A stretch of DNA of 64,000 bases from VAYN01 sp051954855 (GCA_051954855.1 JBQCHH010000077.1:42928-106927), one strand, 5' to 3'; shown: positions 43,505 through 52,095, counted from the first letter of the stretch. Numbers and translations are program-made. Notes: a model not told the origin generated them from the letters alone.

Positions 43505-44584
43505 ATGCCGCCGATGCGCGCCCCCCGCCTCGCCTCAGCGCTGCTCGGCCTGCTCGCAGCCGGAGCCCTGCTCGCCGGCTGCGGCTCCGGCTCCGAATCC
43601 ACCTCGACCACGGAGGGAACCGCGGAAAGCCGCCCGGCGCCGCCCAAATCCGAGTTCCCGGCGGTCGAAGGCCGCACGCTGCGGGAGGTGCTGAACGCCG
43701 CTGACGGCCCCGCCGAAGAGGTTGTCACCCCCGCGGCCGTTGTCTTCTACCCGGGGGAGAACCGCTACCCGTTCGGCGTCAGCAACCGTAAAACGGGCCC
43801 GGTCTCCGACGCCGAAGTCGCTCTCTACCTGGCGAAAGTGCCGTCACCGAAATCCGGCAGGAAATCGAAATCCGGCAACCGCGGCCAGGCCGCCAAAGCG
43901 CAGGAACAGGCCCTCGACGAGCCCGCGATCGGCCCCTTCCCCGCTGCGATCGAATCGCTCGCCACCAAGCCGGCTTTCCGGTCGAAGACGACGACCGAAG
44001 ACCCCGAAGGCGCCCGCGTCGTCTACTCGACCCCGCTCGACTTCCCCGGCGAAGGGGAATGGCGGGTTGCCGCGATCCTCAAGGAAAACGGCGAGCTGAA
44101 AGGCACGCTGCTGCCCGGCATCGACGTCGGCGAATTCAAGCGAGTACCCAAAGTCGGCCAAAAAGCGCCCAAGATCCACACGCCGACCGCGCAGGACGTA
44201 GGCGGGGATCTGTCGAAGATCACGACTCGCATACCCCCGGACAGCCAAAACAAGGTGGATTACGCGGAAGTGCTTGGCAAAGAACCGATCGTCCTCTTGT
44301 TTGCGACCCCCGAGTTCTGCCAGAGTCGGGTCTGCGGGCCCGTCGTTGACGTGGCCGAGCAGGCGAAACACGAACTCGGAGACAAGGCGGCCTTCATCCA
44401 CATGGAGATCTACAACGACAACGACCCCGCGAAGCATCCGCGGCCGCAGGTGCGGGCCTTTCACCTCCCTAGCGAGCCGTGGCTGTTTACGATCGACCGC
44501 CACGGCATCGTCCGTGACGCCGTCGAGGGGGCCTTTGGCCTTAAGTTGATGCACGAAGCAGTCGAGAAAGCAATCGCAGGATGA
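43505..44584 (+). CDS. Lipoprotein with thioredoxin/SCO-like redox domain
   Basis: 359 residues. A lipobox LLAGC (Cys26 from the first ATG) follows a short hydrophobic helix, so it is exported and lipidated. The C-terminal third has the thioredoxin-fold run PIVLLFATPEFCQSRVCGP (CxxxxC) and ends with WLFTIDRHGIV, like SCO1/AhpC-type proteins. The middle is unrecognised. The ATG at 43514 is an alternative start: it has TAACAT 7 nt upstream and gives a tidier signal peptide (MRAPRLASALLGLL). The stop overlaps the next gene (ATGA). Confidence 0.8.
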   Translation: MPPMRAPRLASALLGLLAAGALLAGCGSGSESTSTTEGTAESRPAPPKSEFPAVEGRTLREVLNAADGPAEEVVTPAAVVFYPGENRYPFGVSNRKTGPVSDAEVALYLAKVPSPKSGRKSKSGNRGQAAKAQEQALDEPAIGPFPAAIESLATKPAFRSKTTTEDPEGARVVYSTPLDFPGEGEWRVAAILKENGELKGTLLPGIDVGEFKRVPKVGQKAPKIHTPTAQDVGGDLSKITTRIPPDSQNKVDYAEVLGKEPIVLLFATPEFCQSRVCGPVVDVAEQAKHELGDKAAFIHMEIYNDNDPAKHPRPQVRAFHLPSEPWLFTIDRHGIVRDAVEGAFGLKLMHEAVEKAIAG

Positions 44585-44946
44585 ACGACAAAGCCGCCAC
44601 CGAGGAGGAGCTCCTCCAGTCATTCGCCGAAGAGGCGAAGCGCCGCTGCGACGTGATCGCCGCCGGCCTCGCCACCGGCAGCTCCGATTTCGAGACGATG
44701 CGGGCCGAAGCCCACGCCCTGCGCGGCACCGCCGGCGTCGTCGGCCTCCGCCGCCTCGCCGAGCTGGCGGGCCTGATGGAGTCCGACCTCGCCGAAGCGA
44801 AGAAGACCGGCACGATCCGCGGCGGCCGCGACCACCAGATCGCCGACGCCGCCAAAGCCCTCGCCGACGGCGCCGCCGCCGCCGCCAAGGGCGAAGAGGA
44901 GCCCCCTGACGTCGGCCGCTCCCTCGCCCAGCTCTTCAGCGCCTGA
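44581..44946 (+). CDS. Hpt-domain phosphotransfer protein
   Basis: 121 residues, helical, with AEAHALRGTAGVVGLRRLAELAG near 40-62. The His in AHALRG is the usual phospho-accepting residue of Hpt domains. No histidine kinase or response regulator is adjacent; it is coupled to the redox lipoprotein upstream (4-nt overlap). Hpt proteins relay phosphate in multi-step two-component systems. tRNA-Met follows after 29 nt. Confidence 0.75.
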   Translation: MNDKAATEEELLQSFAEEAKRRCDVIAAGLATGSSDFETMRAEAHALRGTAGVVGLRRLAELAGLMESDLAEAKKTGTIRGGRDHQIADAAKALADGAAAAAKGEEEPPDVGRSLAQLFSA

Positions 44947-44975
44947 CCGACGCCGCCGCGGTACGCTCGCTCCAC

Positions 44976-45049
<74 letters not shown>

Positions 45050-45167
45050 TGCCCCTTGAAGAGCACTCTCGAGAGTCTCGCCGCCCCGGTCCTAAAAAAA
45101 TCTTGCGCATTGAACTTCAATCTGCTACGCCACTTCCGGGTGGGGCGAAACAAGATTGGAGGAAGAA

Positions 45168-45770
45168 ATGAAAGTGCTCGGGAAGTGGATAGCCGCGGTG
45201 GCGGTCGCCGTCACGGCGGTCCTGGCGCTCGGCGTCGGAGCGGCATCGGCGACGAGGCTGTGCAAAGAAGAAGGAAACGCTCGCAAAGAATGTCCGGCAG
45301 GTCAGGTATGGCTGGCGGAAACTCCGTTGAAATTCGTGCAGCAAGGGAAATCCCTCTTCAAAATCGGCCTGGCGAATGTCGAATGCACCGGATCGACTTG
45401 GACCGGGGAAACCATCGGCGCCGGTGGCGGCGCCGGAGTCGTCGTTCCCGGTGGGGTGGAAAACGCGGCATGGGAATGCAACTGCCCGACCGCGGCCATC
45501 AATACTCCGTGGGGAGTGAAATTCTCCGGCGCCGGCAACCGCGATGGAACGATGACCTATCAAGTTGCAGTGGAATTCAACTGCGCAGGCGTCGTCTGCA
45601 AATATAAAGGCGAACCAAAAACGTCGGTGAAAGGCGGGAAACCGGCGAGTTTCGAAATCAGTGCGGAACTGGCGAAGAGCGAAGGCGGTTTCGCTTGCGC
45701 CAATCCGGCGATATGGACCGCTACCTACGAAATCGCCGAACCATTCCCGATGTTCATAACCGAAGCCTGA
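45168..45770 (+). CDS. Small secreted protein of unknown function
   Basis: 200 residues with ATG at 45168 behind GGAGGA. The signal peptide MKVLGKWIAAVAVAVTAV continues to an AxA site near residue 28. The mature protein has about ten cysteines (LCKEEG, ECPAGQ, ECTGS, ECNCP, FNCAGVVCKY), suggesting disulfides, and mostly beta-type sequence. I do not recognise a family; lineage-specific secreted proteins of this kind seem common in the group. Confidence 0.8.
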   Translation: MKVLGKWIAAVAVAVTAVLALGVGAASATRLCKEEGNARKECPAGQVWLAETPLKFVQQGKSLFKIGLANVECTGSTWTGETIGAGGGAGVVVPGGVENAAWECNCPTAAINTPWGVKFSGAGNRDGTMTYQVAVEFNCAGVVCKYKGEPKTSVKGGKPASFEISAELAKSEGGFACANPAIWTATYEIAEPFPMFITEA

Positions 45771-45898
45771 GAGCGCTCCGAGGTTCATCTGGGCGGAAGG
45801 GGGCTGGCGGATAGATTCCGGACCACGGCCCGGGCTCCGTTCGCCGCCCCCGCGAAAACGTGGAGGCGGCTGTGGGTGGCGCAGGGACTGGAAACGGC

Positions 45899-47860
45899 CT
45901 ACCTGCTCGACTCCGAGACCCGGCTGATCCCGTTCTCGCGCGTGACGCTGATGTGCAGCGAACAGTGATCGACGATGTCCTCGGTGTGGGAGATGACGAA
46001 GATCTGCTGGAACTCTCCTTTTGAGAGCTCGATCAGCTGCTCCATCAGCATCTGCCGCCGACCGAGGTCCTGGCTGCCGAAGACCTCGTCGAGGATGACG
46101 AAGCTGTTTTCGGTTCCGCGCTGGTGGGCTAGGGTTCTGGCGAGAGCCAGGCGCAGGCAGAGTGCGGCGAGGTCCTGCTCGCCCCCGGAAAACCGTTTGC
46201 TCAGGTAGAAGTCCCGGCCCTCGGCGATCTCGAGGAAGTAGTCCTCGGTCAGCCTGATCCGCGGATAGGTCGCTGCGGTGATCTGCCGCAGGAGCTTCGA
46301 GGCCTCGGTTTCCACCATCGGCCGCGCCCGACGGGAGGACTCCTCGCGGTAGTCCTCGAGCGCGGCCGCCACCGCGCTACGGAGCTCGAACTCCTGGCGC
46401 TCGTCGTCGATCGTCTCAGCGAGCTCCTTCGCGTGCTCGAGCCGGCTGCGCGCCGTGGCGACCGCCTCCGATTCGACTGATGCCCTTCTCGTCGCCTCCT
46501 CCAGTTCGCGACGGCTCTCCTCCAGCTTCTCTTCGAGGCTGTCGCGCTCGGTGCTCAGTCGCTCCTGGGCCTCGGGCTCAGGCGCCACCTGGCTGGCGGC
46601 CTGCCAAAGCTCGATGGTGGCCTCGCCGGCTGCTTCGGCCTCCTCGCGCTGCGCCTCAACCTGTTCTTCGAGCAGCTCGGCGCTCGCCGCCTGCTCGCGA
46701 ACGACCGCCAACCGGTGCGCCGTCTCCTCGCGCTTCTTCAACGCGGCTTCCAGTTCGGCGACCTCGCCGTCGAGCTCGGCACGGCGCTGACGCGCGTCCG
46801 CGATTACCGCCTCGAGCTCGGCGACCAGGTCCTCGACCGAGCCTTCAAGCTCCTGGTGACAGGTCGGGCAGATGCCGGGCTCGTCCTCGCTGCCGCCGGC
46901 GAGGACTTCCCGATGACGCTCCTGGTGGGCGATCTCCGCGTTGGCTTCCGCTCGCCGGTCGCGTACCTCGTGCAGGTGGGCACGCGCTTTCTCGTCACCC
47001 AGGACAGCTGCTTCGAGCTCGGCTTGCTCGGCCCGCGCGGCCAACGCCGCCCGCAGCTGCTTGTCCTTATTTTCAAGCGCCTCCTTCTTCAGCTTGAACT
47101 CGCCCTCCGCTCGCTCGGCCGCCAACTGCCGGGAGGCGTGCTCGGCGATTTGAGCACCGAGCCGGTCGATTTCCTTGTTAGTTGCTTTCAGCTTCGTCTC
47201 GTGAGCGGCGATCTCTTTCTTCAGCTTCTTGACGGCGGGGGCGGCGTCGCGGGCCTCCTTTTCGCGCTGCTTGATCTCGGCCTTCAGCCGATCGACGTCG
47301 GGCGCCTCCCGGCGGAGGCCGTCGAGGACCAGGCCCTGCTCCCGCGCGTCGAGCTCGGCGAGCTCGACCGCCCTGCGCAGGTGCCGGATGCCGAGCAGGC
47401 GCTCGAGCTGGTCTTTCCGTCTCCTGGGGTCTTTGGAGGAGAGCGCCTCGACCTCCTTCTGGGGCGCGTAAAAGGTGCCGCGGAACATCTCTCTGGTGAG
47501 GCCGAGGCGCACGGCCACCTCCCGCGAGGTTCCGCTCAGGGTCTGGGCGAGCCGCTCGTCGCCGGCGACGTCGGTAAGCCAGGCGTCTTTGCCGTCGATC
47601 CTGGTGACGCACAGGAGACGATCGCTCACTTCGAATTCCAGCGAGACGACGCATTCCTCTCGCTCGACCCCCTCCCGCGCGATCCGCGGGGCTCCGGGAC
47701 CGCCTCGGCCGCCGTAGAGCGCCCACTCGATCGCGGCGAAGATCGAGCTCTTGCCCGCCCCGTTCGGTCCCGTGATCGAGAAGACCCCGGAGGCGTTGAG
47801 ATCGAGATCGATCGCGGCGAAGGAACGAAAGTTCTTCGCCTCCAGGCGCAGCAGCCTCAC
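45899..47860 (-). CDS. sbcC: SbcC-like SMC-family exonuclease subunit
   Basis: 653 residues. Walker A GPNGAGKSS lies at 31-39, and two long Glu/Arg/Lys coiled coils flank a zinc-hook CPTCH near 317. The signature RFSGGEQDLAALCLRLALA near 565 and Walker B FVILDEVFGS near 595 close the ATPase head. It is shorter than E. coli SbcC (1,048) but has all parts. With SbcD it forms an ATP-dependent nuclease that trims hairpins and protein-blocked ends. The start overlaps the sbcD stop (ATGA); it is the last gene of a six-gene operon. Confidence 0.92.
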   Translation of the reverse strand: MRLLRLEAKNFRSFAAIDLDLNASGVFSITGPNGAGKSSIFAAIEWALYGGRGGPGAPRIAREGVEREECVVSLEFEVSDRLLCVTRIDGKDAWLTDVAGDERLAQTLSGTSREVAVRLGLTREMFRGTFYAPQKEVEALSSKDPRRRKDQLERLLGIRHLRRAVELAELDAREQGLVLDGLRREAPDVDRLKAEIKQREKEARDAAPAVKKLKKEIAAHETKLKATNKEIDRLGAQIAEHASRQLAAERAEGEFKLKKEALENKDKQLRAALAARAEQAELEAAVLGDEKARAHLHEVRDRRAEANAEIAHQERHREVLAGGSEDEPGICPTCHQELEGSVEDLVAELEAVIADARQRRAELDGEVAELEAALKKREETAHRLAVVREQAASAELLEEQVEAQREEAEAAGEATIELWQAASQVAPEPEAQERLSTERDSLEEKLEESRRELEEATRRASVESEAVATARSRLEHAKELAETIDDERQEFELRSAVAAALEDYREESSRRARPMVETEASKLLRQITAATYPRIRLTEDYFLEIAEGRDFYLSKRFSGGEQDLAALCLRLALARTLAHQRGTENSFVILDEVFGSQDLGRRQMLMEQLIELSKGEFQQIFVISHTEDIVDHCSLHISVTRENGISRVSESSR

Positions 47861-48975
47861 GCGCCGATGTCCTCGGCCGCCCGGGTCATGTAGGACTCGC
47901 CGCGGGTGACGAACAGCTCGGACTCGACGCCGGCGGGGACCCGCCGCGCGAGGAAGGCGCGCAGCTCCACCGGCGCCGCCGGCTGCGGGGCGCCGGAGCC
48001 GGGCTCGACGAAATCGGGTTCGAGCTCGAAGTGAAGGCAGCGGGCGAATGCCTCGCCGACCTTCCGGCGATCGATCGCGCCGAACTTCTCGAAGCTGACA
48101 TTCGCGATCGGCACCTTGACGATCGCCCCCTCCAGGCCTTTGCCCTTCGCCGCCCGGCAGATCGCTTTGGTGAGGTCACGGGATTTTCCGCCGTCGATCG
48201 CGGGGAGTCGCTTGCGCGGCCGTCCTTCGATCTCGTGCAGCCTGAGGAAGCCTTTGTCCATCGGATCGGCGGCGAGGTCGACCTCGACGATCCCCTTATG
48301 GGGCGAGCGATCCGCCCAGCTCAGCCGTTCCAGCGAGCCCGCGTAGGCGGCGTTGATCCGCGGCCGGTCGAATTGATGGAGATGCCCGAGGGCGATGTAG
48401 TCGAAGGCCGACACCGACTCGAGGATCTCTCCCGGCAGCTCCGCCGCGCCCGGCTCGCCCGCACCGACGCGCGCCAGGCCCTCGAGGCCGAGGTGGGCGA
48501 CCAGGACGTTGAACCGGGCCTCCCGGTCCGGCTCAGCGGCCGTGATCCAGCCCGCCATCTCCTCGTGATCGTGGCTGTGGGGAACCGCGGTGACGCTGAG
48601 GTCGCCGAAGCGGAAGCGGCGGGGCTGTTCGTAGGCCACATCGATCCCGAAGCGCTCCAGCAGCGAAAACGGGTGCTCGATGGCCTGCCCCCGGGGCGTC
48701 GAGTGGTTGCCGGCGTTGACGACGAGGTCGATCTCCGCCGCCCGCAGTCGCTCGATCTGGTCGAGGGCAACGCCGAGCGCCGCCGCGGAGGGGTGGTAGC
48801 CGTGGAAGAGATCGCCGGAATGGACCACGGCCGCCGGCTGCAGCTCGAGCGCGCGGTCGATCGCCCTGACGAAGACGTCATAGACGTCCTGCTCGCGCAG
48901 GTTGCGGCCCTTGGCGTCGGTGTGGTGCAGCTCGCGCAGCCCCAGGTGCGTATCGGAGAGATGGACGATCTTCAC
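47857..48975 (-). CDS. sbcD: SbcD-like (Mre11) nuclease
   Basis: 372 residues. Calcineurin-like phosphoesterase motifs are HLSDTHLG at the N-terminus, VVHSGDLFHG, VVNAGNHSTPRG, AVPHSHDHEE and ALGHLHQF, giving the two-metal site of Mre11/SbcD. NAGNH replaces the more usual GNHD. It overlaps both neighbours by 4 nt (ImmA/IrrE-type gene upstream, sbcC downstream). It is cytosolic and acts as the nuclease of SbcCD. Confidence 0.92.
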   Translation of the reverse strand: MKIVHLSDTHLGLRELHHTDAKGRNLREQDVYDVFVRAIDRALELQPAAVVHSGDLFHGYHPSAAALGVALDQIERLRAAEIDLVVNAGNHSTPRGQAIEHPFSLLERFGIDVAYEQPRRFRFGDLSVTAVPHSHDHEEMAGWITAAEPDREARFNVLVAHLGLEGLARVGAGEPGAAELPGEILESVSAFDYIALGHLHQFDRPRINAAYAGSLERLSWADRSPHKGIVEVDLAADPMDKGFLRLHEIEGRPRKRLPAIDGGKSRDLTKAICRAAKGKGLEGAIVKVPIANVSFEKFGAIDRRKVGEAFARCLHFELEPDFVEPGSGAPQPAAPVELRAFLARRVPAGVESELFVTRGESYMTRAAEDIGA

Positions 48976-49553
48976 GCCAACGGTGGTAGCAGCTTCAGCA
49001 GGCGCAAGCGCAGGCGCATCGCTGGAACCGAGACTTCGAACCGATCCGCGAGTGCCGGCATATTGAAGCCGGTGGCACGGGCTTGCTCCTTCAGCAAAGA
49101 CTCTGGCATAAGCAGCTCGCGGGCAAAGACGTTGGCCTCCCGCTCGCGCCGGCGCAGTTCGGGCAACTCCGCGTCGGGCGACTCCTCCTCGACCTCCTGG
49201 ACGTCGCTGGTCGGGTCATAGAAGACCTCGTGGAAGACGGGGACGTGCAGGAGCAGATGACCGATCTCGTGGGCAATCGTGAATCGGCGGCGCCCCGGGC
49301 TGCGCCGGGCCTCGCCGCGGTCGACCCAGATGATCATTTCCTCGGCGTCGAGCATTCCCGACAGACGCCCCTGGTCGGTGGGGGCGCCTGGGAGAGAGCG
49401 CAAGTCGTCCGCCTCGTCGAGAAAGAGGCCCAGTAAGGAGATGGCCACTCGCTCCACCGGGACCGGCGGTGCCTCGATCGCCTCGTAGCGCTCTTCGTAG
49501 TCACGCAGCAGCGCCCGGGCGGCTGCGGCCGGCTCAAGCCTCCGGGCCGCCAT
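48972..49553 (-). CDS. ImmA/IrrE-type metallo-endopeptidase
   Basis: 193 residues from the ATG at 49553; a longer frame to 49634 runs back over the preceding gene. FTIAHEIGHLLLH supplies the HEXXH zinc motif, and the downstream REREANVFARELLMPESLL is the third-ligand helix typical of ImmA/IrrE (DUF955) proteases. A C-terminal HTH-like segment follows (MPALADRFEVSVPAMRLRL). Such proteases cleave a partner repressor: ImmA cuts ImmR in ICEBs1, and IrrE/PprI cuts DdrO in Deinococcus after DNA damage. The HTH protein directly upstream is the natural candidate partner. Confidence 0.87.
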   Translation of the reverse strand: MAARRLEPAAAARALLRDYEERYEAIEAPPVPVERVAISLLGLFLDEADDLRSLPGAPTDQGRLSGMLDAEEMIIWVDRGEARRSPGRRRFTIAHEIGHLLLHVPVFHEVFYDPTSDVQEVEEESPDAELPELRRREREANVFARELLMPESLLKEQARATGFNMPALADRFEVSVPAMRLRLRLLKLLPPLA

Positions 49554-50184
49554 AGAAGAGCCGCTCGACCAACTCGACCTCCGGATCGGGAAGCGCGGCG
49601 TCTGCGGGGGGTGACGGAGGCACCTTGCGGGCACCGCCGCTGCGACCCATCGCCGGCACGCTCCTCAGGGAGGGCCCCTGCGCGGCGAGCTTCGCGGCGG
49701 CGAGAACGTCGGCGGGGTCGACCTCGAAGACCGAGGCCAGCGAGCGCAGGAGGCGGCGCGAGAGCTTCGAACCCAGGAGCGTGCCCGTCTCGAGGCGGTG
49801 GTAGTTGCGTGCCAACGCGCGGCGCCCCTCTTCGCCCTTCACGCCGAAGTCCGTGGCCAGCCGCTCGACGACGGCGTCGGACTCGATGCCGCGCGCATGT
49901 CGCATCGCCCTCAAGGCCCCCGGCAAGATGCCGGCCGCCCCGCGATTCCCCAGCACCTCGTTGACGATCGCGACGGCGCGCCTGTACCCCTCGCTTTCCT
50001 CGGCGTCCGGCGCGGAGCCCGGCCCGCGAGCAAGGAGCACGTCGGCGAGCATCTGCGCCAGCTCCTGCTGTTGCTCGGGGGGGACGAGGCGCAGATAGTC
50101 CTCGATCGGCTTCTCCGAGCCCTCCTTCAGGTCGTTAAGCGCTCGCCAGAAAGCTCGCTCGAATGCCTCTTCGGCGGCGCTCAT
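49534..50184 (-). CDS. HTH-type protein, possible protease-sensitive regulator
   Basis: 216 residues. An acidic helical N-terminus (FERAFWRALNDLKEGSEKPIEDYLRLVPPEQQ) is followed by a region that reads like an XRE-type HTH: ALRAMRHARGIESDAVVERLATDFGV, then ARNYHRLETGTLLGSKLSRRLL and VFEVDPADVLAA. The tail is Pro/Ala-rich. It overlaps the metalloprotease gene by 20 nt and the upstream gene by 4 nt. By analogy with ImmR or DdrO it may repress or gate the operon; this is inference. Confidence 0.6.
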   Translation of the reverse strand: MSAAEEAFERAFWRALNDLKEGSEKPIEDYLRLVPPEQQQELAQMLADVLLARGPGSAPDAEESEGYRRAVAIVNEVLGNRGAAGILPGALRAMRHARGIESDAVVERLATDFGVKGEEGRRALARNYHRLETGTLLGSKLSRRLLRSLASVFEVDPADVLAAAKLAAQGPSLRSVPAMGRSGGARKVPPSPPADAALPDPEVELVERLFYGGPEA

Positions 50185-50624
50185 GAGCTCTCCCAGTCGT
50201 TGGGCCGGATCTTCCCGCTCTCGATCGCCTCGGCGAACTCGCTGACGAGGCGCAGATCGGGCGAGTCGGGCGTCACCCGCGGTGCGCCCTTCTGCGAGGG
50301 CCAGGGACGATCGACGCAGGCGACGGCGATCTCGGCAGCGAGGGCGTGAACCTCCGGCTGGGGCTCGACCCGCGCCAGCCGCAGCAGCAACCGCGCTGCC
50401 GCGTCCTCGATCGCCAGCTCGACCTCCTCCTCGCTCAGCCCCTGGACCGTGCCGCGGGCCCGGCAGACGCGCTCGATCACGGCCACGCCGCGCAGGCAGA
50501 GGATCCAGAGGACGAACTCGAAGCGCTTGTCGTCCTCGGCGACGGTTTCCGCGCGCAGGGCCTCCAGCTGGAGGTCATCGAGCATTTCGACGGTCTTCTC
50601 TTCGATCGGGTCGAACTGTGCCAT
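50181..50624 (-). CDS. Unknown helical protein in the sigma-SbcCD operon
   Basis: 147 residues, starts MAQFDPIEEKTVEMLDDLQ. It is mostly helical, with a hydrophobic WILCLRGVAVIERVCRARG segment and an acidic tail ending NDWESS. No family recognised. It begins 5 nt after the sigma-factor stop and overlaps the HTH gene by 4 nt. A copy of the promoter-like motif TGTAAGAAATC lies 25 nt upstream of its ATG, inside the end of the sigma gene. A role as anti-sigma or adaptor is possible but unproven. Confidence 0.6.
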   Translation of the reverse strand: MAQFDPIEEKTVEMLDDLQLEALRAETVAEDDKRFEFVLWILCLRGVAVIERVCRARGTVQGLSEEEVELAIEDAAARLLLRLARVEPQPEVHALAAEIAVACVDRPWPSQKGAPRVTPDSPDLRLVSEFAEAIESGKIRPNDWESS

Positions 50625-50629
50625 ACCGC

Positions 50630-51250
50630 CTACACCGACTCGGAATCGCGATTTCTTACACCCGCTGCCGCGTGCTCCCGCATCTTCTTGAAGATGCGGT
50701 GCATGGCGGTATCGACGGCGCCTCGTTTCATCCCGTGGCGGGCGCCGATCTCGCTCGGCGAGAGGTCGAGCACGAAGCGATCGAGGGCGATCTTCCGCTC
50801 GCGCTCGTTCAGCTCGTCGAGATAGGGCTCGAGCGCGCCGATCATCTCCTTCGCCCCTGGCGACCCAGGCGGCGCCTCCGTCTCCGGCAGCTCGACCGGA
50901 TCGACCGGCGTCGACTCGGTGCGGGCCGAGCGGCGCCGATAGTCCTTGATCGCGAAGTTGAGGTTGGCCGAGGCAACGGTGCGAAAGGGGGTCTCGAAGT
51001 CGAGCTTCGCCTCCAGCAGGCGCGCCAGCCGGCGCAGGAGGTCCTGGGCGATCTCTTCGGCGTCGGCCCTCGGGTCGTCTACGCCGCCGATCTTGCCGTA
51101 GGCGATCGCGCGCCCCCAGGCCCAGTAGGGCTCGATCAGGCGCGAGATCGCCTCGCGTTCGGCGGCGGCATCGCCGCTGGCCCGCGCCGCCCGCGCCCGG
51201 CGCAGGAAACGTTCGTCACGAGCTTCGGCTCGACTCGGCTTTTCGCTCAT
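50630..51250 (-). CDS. ECF-like sigma-70 family RNA polymerase sigma factor
   Basis: 206 residues. Region 2 is recognisable around AEEIAQDLLRRLARLLEAKLDFETPFRTVASANLNFAIKDYRRR. Region 4 reads LDELNERERKIALDRFVLDLSPSEIGARHGMKRGAVDTAMHRIFKKMRE. Regions 1 and 3 are lacking, as in ECF factors. It is the first gene of the operon that ends in sbcC. The upstream region carries TGTAAGAAATC and GGTGTTAG, also found before the next gene, which suggests autoregulation. Confidence 0.82.
   Translation of the reverse strand: MSEKPSRAEARDERFLRRARAARASGDAAAEREAISRLIEPYWAWGRAIAYGKIGGVDDPRADAEEIAQDLLRRLARLLEAKLDFETPFRTVASANLNFAIKDYRRRSARTESTPVDPVELPETEAPPGSPGAKEMIGALEPYLDELNERERKIALDRFVLDLSPSEIGARHGMKRGAVDTAMHRIFKKMREHAAAGVRNRDSESV
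50650..50660 (-). promoter_or_regulatory. Sigma-operon promoter-like motif, copy 2
   Basis: TGTAAGAAATC on the minus strand, followed after 13 nt by GGTGTAGG, ahead of the gene at 50181-50624. Identical 11-mer to 51282-51292. Confidence 0.55.
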
Positions 51251-51281
51251 CGGTTATCTCTAACACCCGTGCACCACCCGA

Positions 51282-51292
51282 GATTTCTTACA
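51282..51292 (-). promoter_or_regulatory. Sigma-operon promoter-like motif, copy 1
   Basis: TGTAAGAAATC on the minus strand, followed after 14 nt by GGTGTTAGAGAT and the sigma-gene ATG. Proposed -35 and -10 elements of an autoregulated promoter. Confidence 0.6.
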
Positions 51293-51355
51293 GGCCTCGG
51301 AAGCCCAGAATCCGGCCGGCTCGGTCAGCCCTAGTTTGCCGAGAGATATAGGGGC

Positions 51356-52003
51356 TCAGTACATGGAGGGCCGGTAGACGCCTAGAGAGCTTCCAGGGGG
51401 ATACAGCTCTCGGGTCTTCTCCGCCAAACGTCGCATGAGTTCCGGTTCTGGCCATGGGGCTCCGGGACTCCGGCGGTTGATTTCAGCTAGCAAGTCATCC
51501 AGGTACCGAACCACCCTGAGGCCGGTGTGAACATCGATGTGTGGCTTGAGCCGGTGCATCTCCTGAGCACGAAGCTCAATGCTCTTGACGTGAGGATTGG
51601 AGCGCGTGACCCAAGCGGCGGTGGCGACCTTCTCCAGTTGAGGGCGCGTCATCGGCGCCAGACGCTCCGAGAGCAGTTGAAGCTTGGCTTGGAATTCAGT
51701 CGAGACCCGGCTTGGGGGAGCGTCTGGGGGGCGGATTACCCGCGGTCCCCGGGGATGGTCCTGGATGGCCACGGTGCCCTTTTTCTCGCAAGCTGCAAGG
51801 ACCGGGCGGATCTCACGGGAAAACGGTCCGTAGCGGTAAATCTCCCAACGCAAACCGAAGGGCACGCCGAGGAACTCTTGCGCGACAAAGGCTGCCTTGT
51901 GGAGGTGGGTTTGACCACAGAAACCGCCCTCGCTGGCAGCCGTCAGGCGCTCCACTAAGGCTCCCAGCAGCTCGACCGCGGGATGGTCGGGTCTCTCGGG
52001 CAT
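51356..52003 (-). CDS. SocA/Panacea-like domain protein
   Basis: 215 residues. QTHLHKAAFVAQEFLGVPF then WEIYRYGPFSREIRPVLAACEKKGTV matches the pattern of SocA/Panacea (DUF4065-like) and YwgA-type proteins: L-x-K-hhYhhQ, then YGPhS, then a G-containing turn. Members serve as antitoxins or have unknown roles. No toxin gene adjoins it. TATTGA lies exactly 6 nt before the ATG. It precedes the sigma-SbcCD operon on the same strand with a 105-nt gap, so it may belong to the same module. Confidence 0.6.
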   Translation of the reverse strand: MPERPDHPAVELLGALVERLTAASEGGFCGQTHLHKAAFVAQEFLGVPFGLRWEIYRYGPFSREIRPVLAACEKKGTVAIQDHPRGPRVIRPPDAPPSRVSTEFQAKLQLLSERLAPMTRPQLEKVATAAWVTRSNPHVKSIELRAQEMHRLKPHIDVHTGLRVVRYLDDLLAEINRRSPGAPWPEPELMRRLAEKTRELYPPGSSLGVYRPSMY

Positions 52004-52009
52004 AGAGCC

Positions 52010-52015
52010 TCAATA
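52010..52015 (-). promoter_or_regulatory. -10 hexamer TATTGA for the SocA-like gene
   Basis: TATTGA on the minus strand followed by six bases and ATG; no ribosome binding site. Confidence 0.45.
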
Positions 52016-52095
52016 TGAGGTTTCCAGCGGACGTTTTCATATCTGCCGCCGATTGCCCTGCTAATAGGGGGAATCCATCCGCGGCGGGTTGCGTC

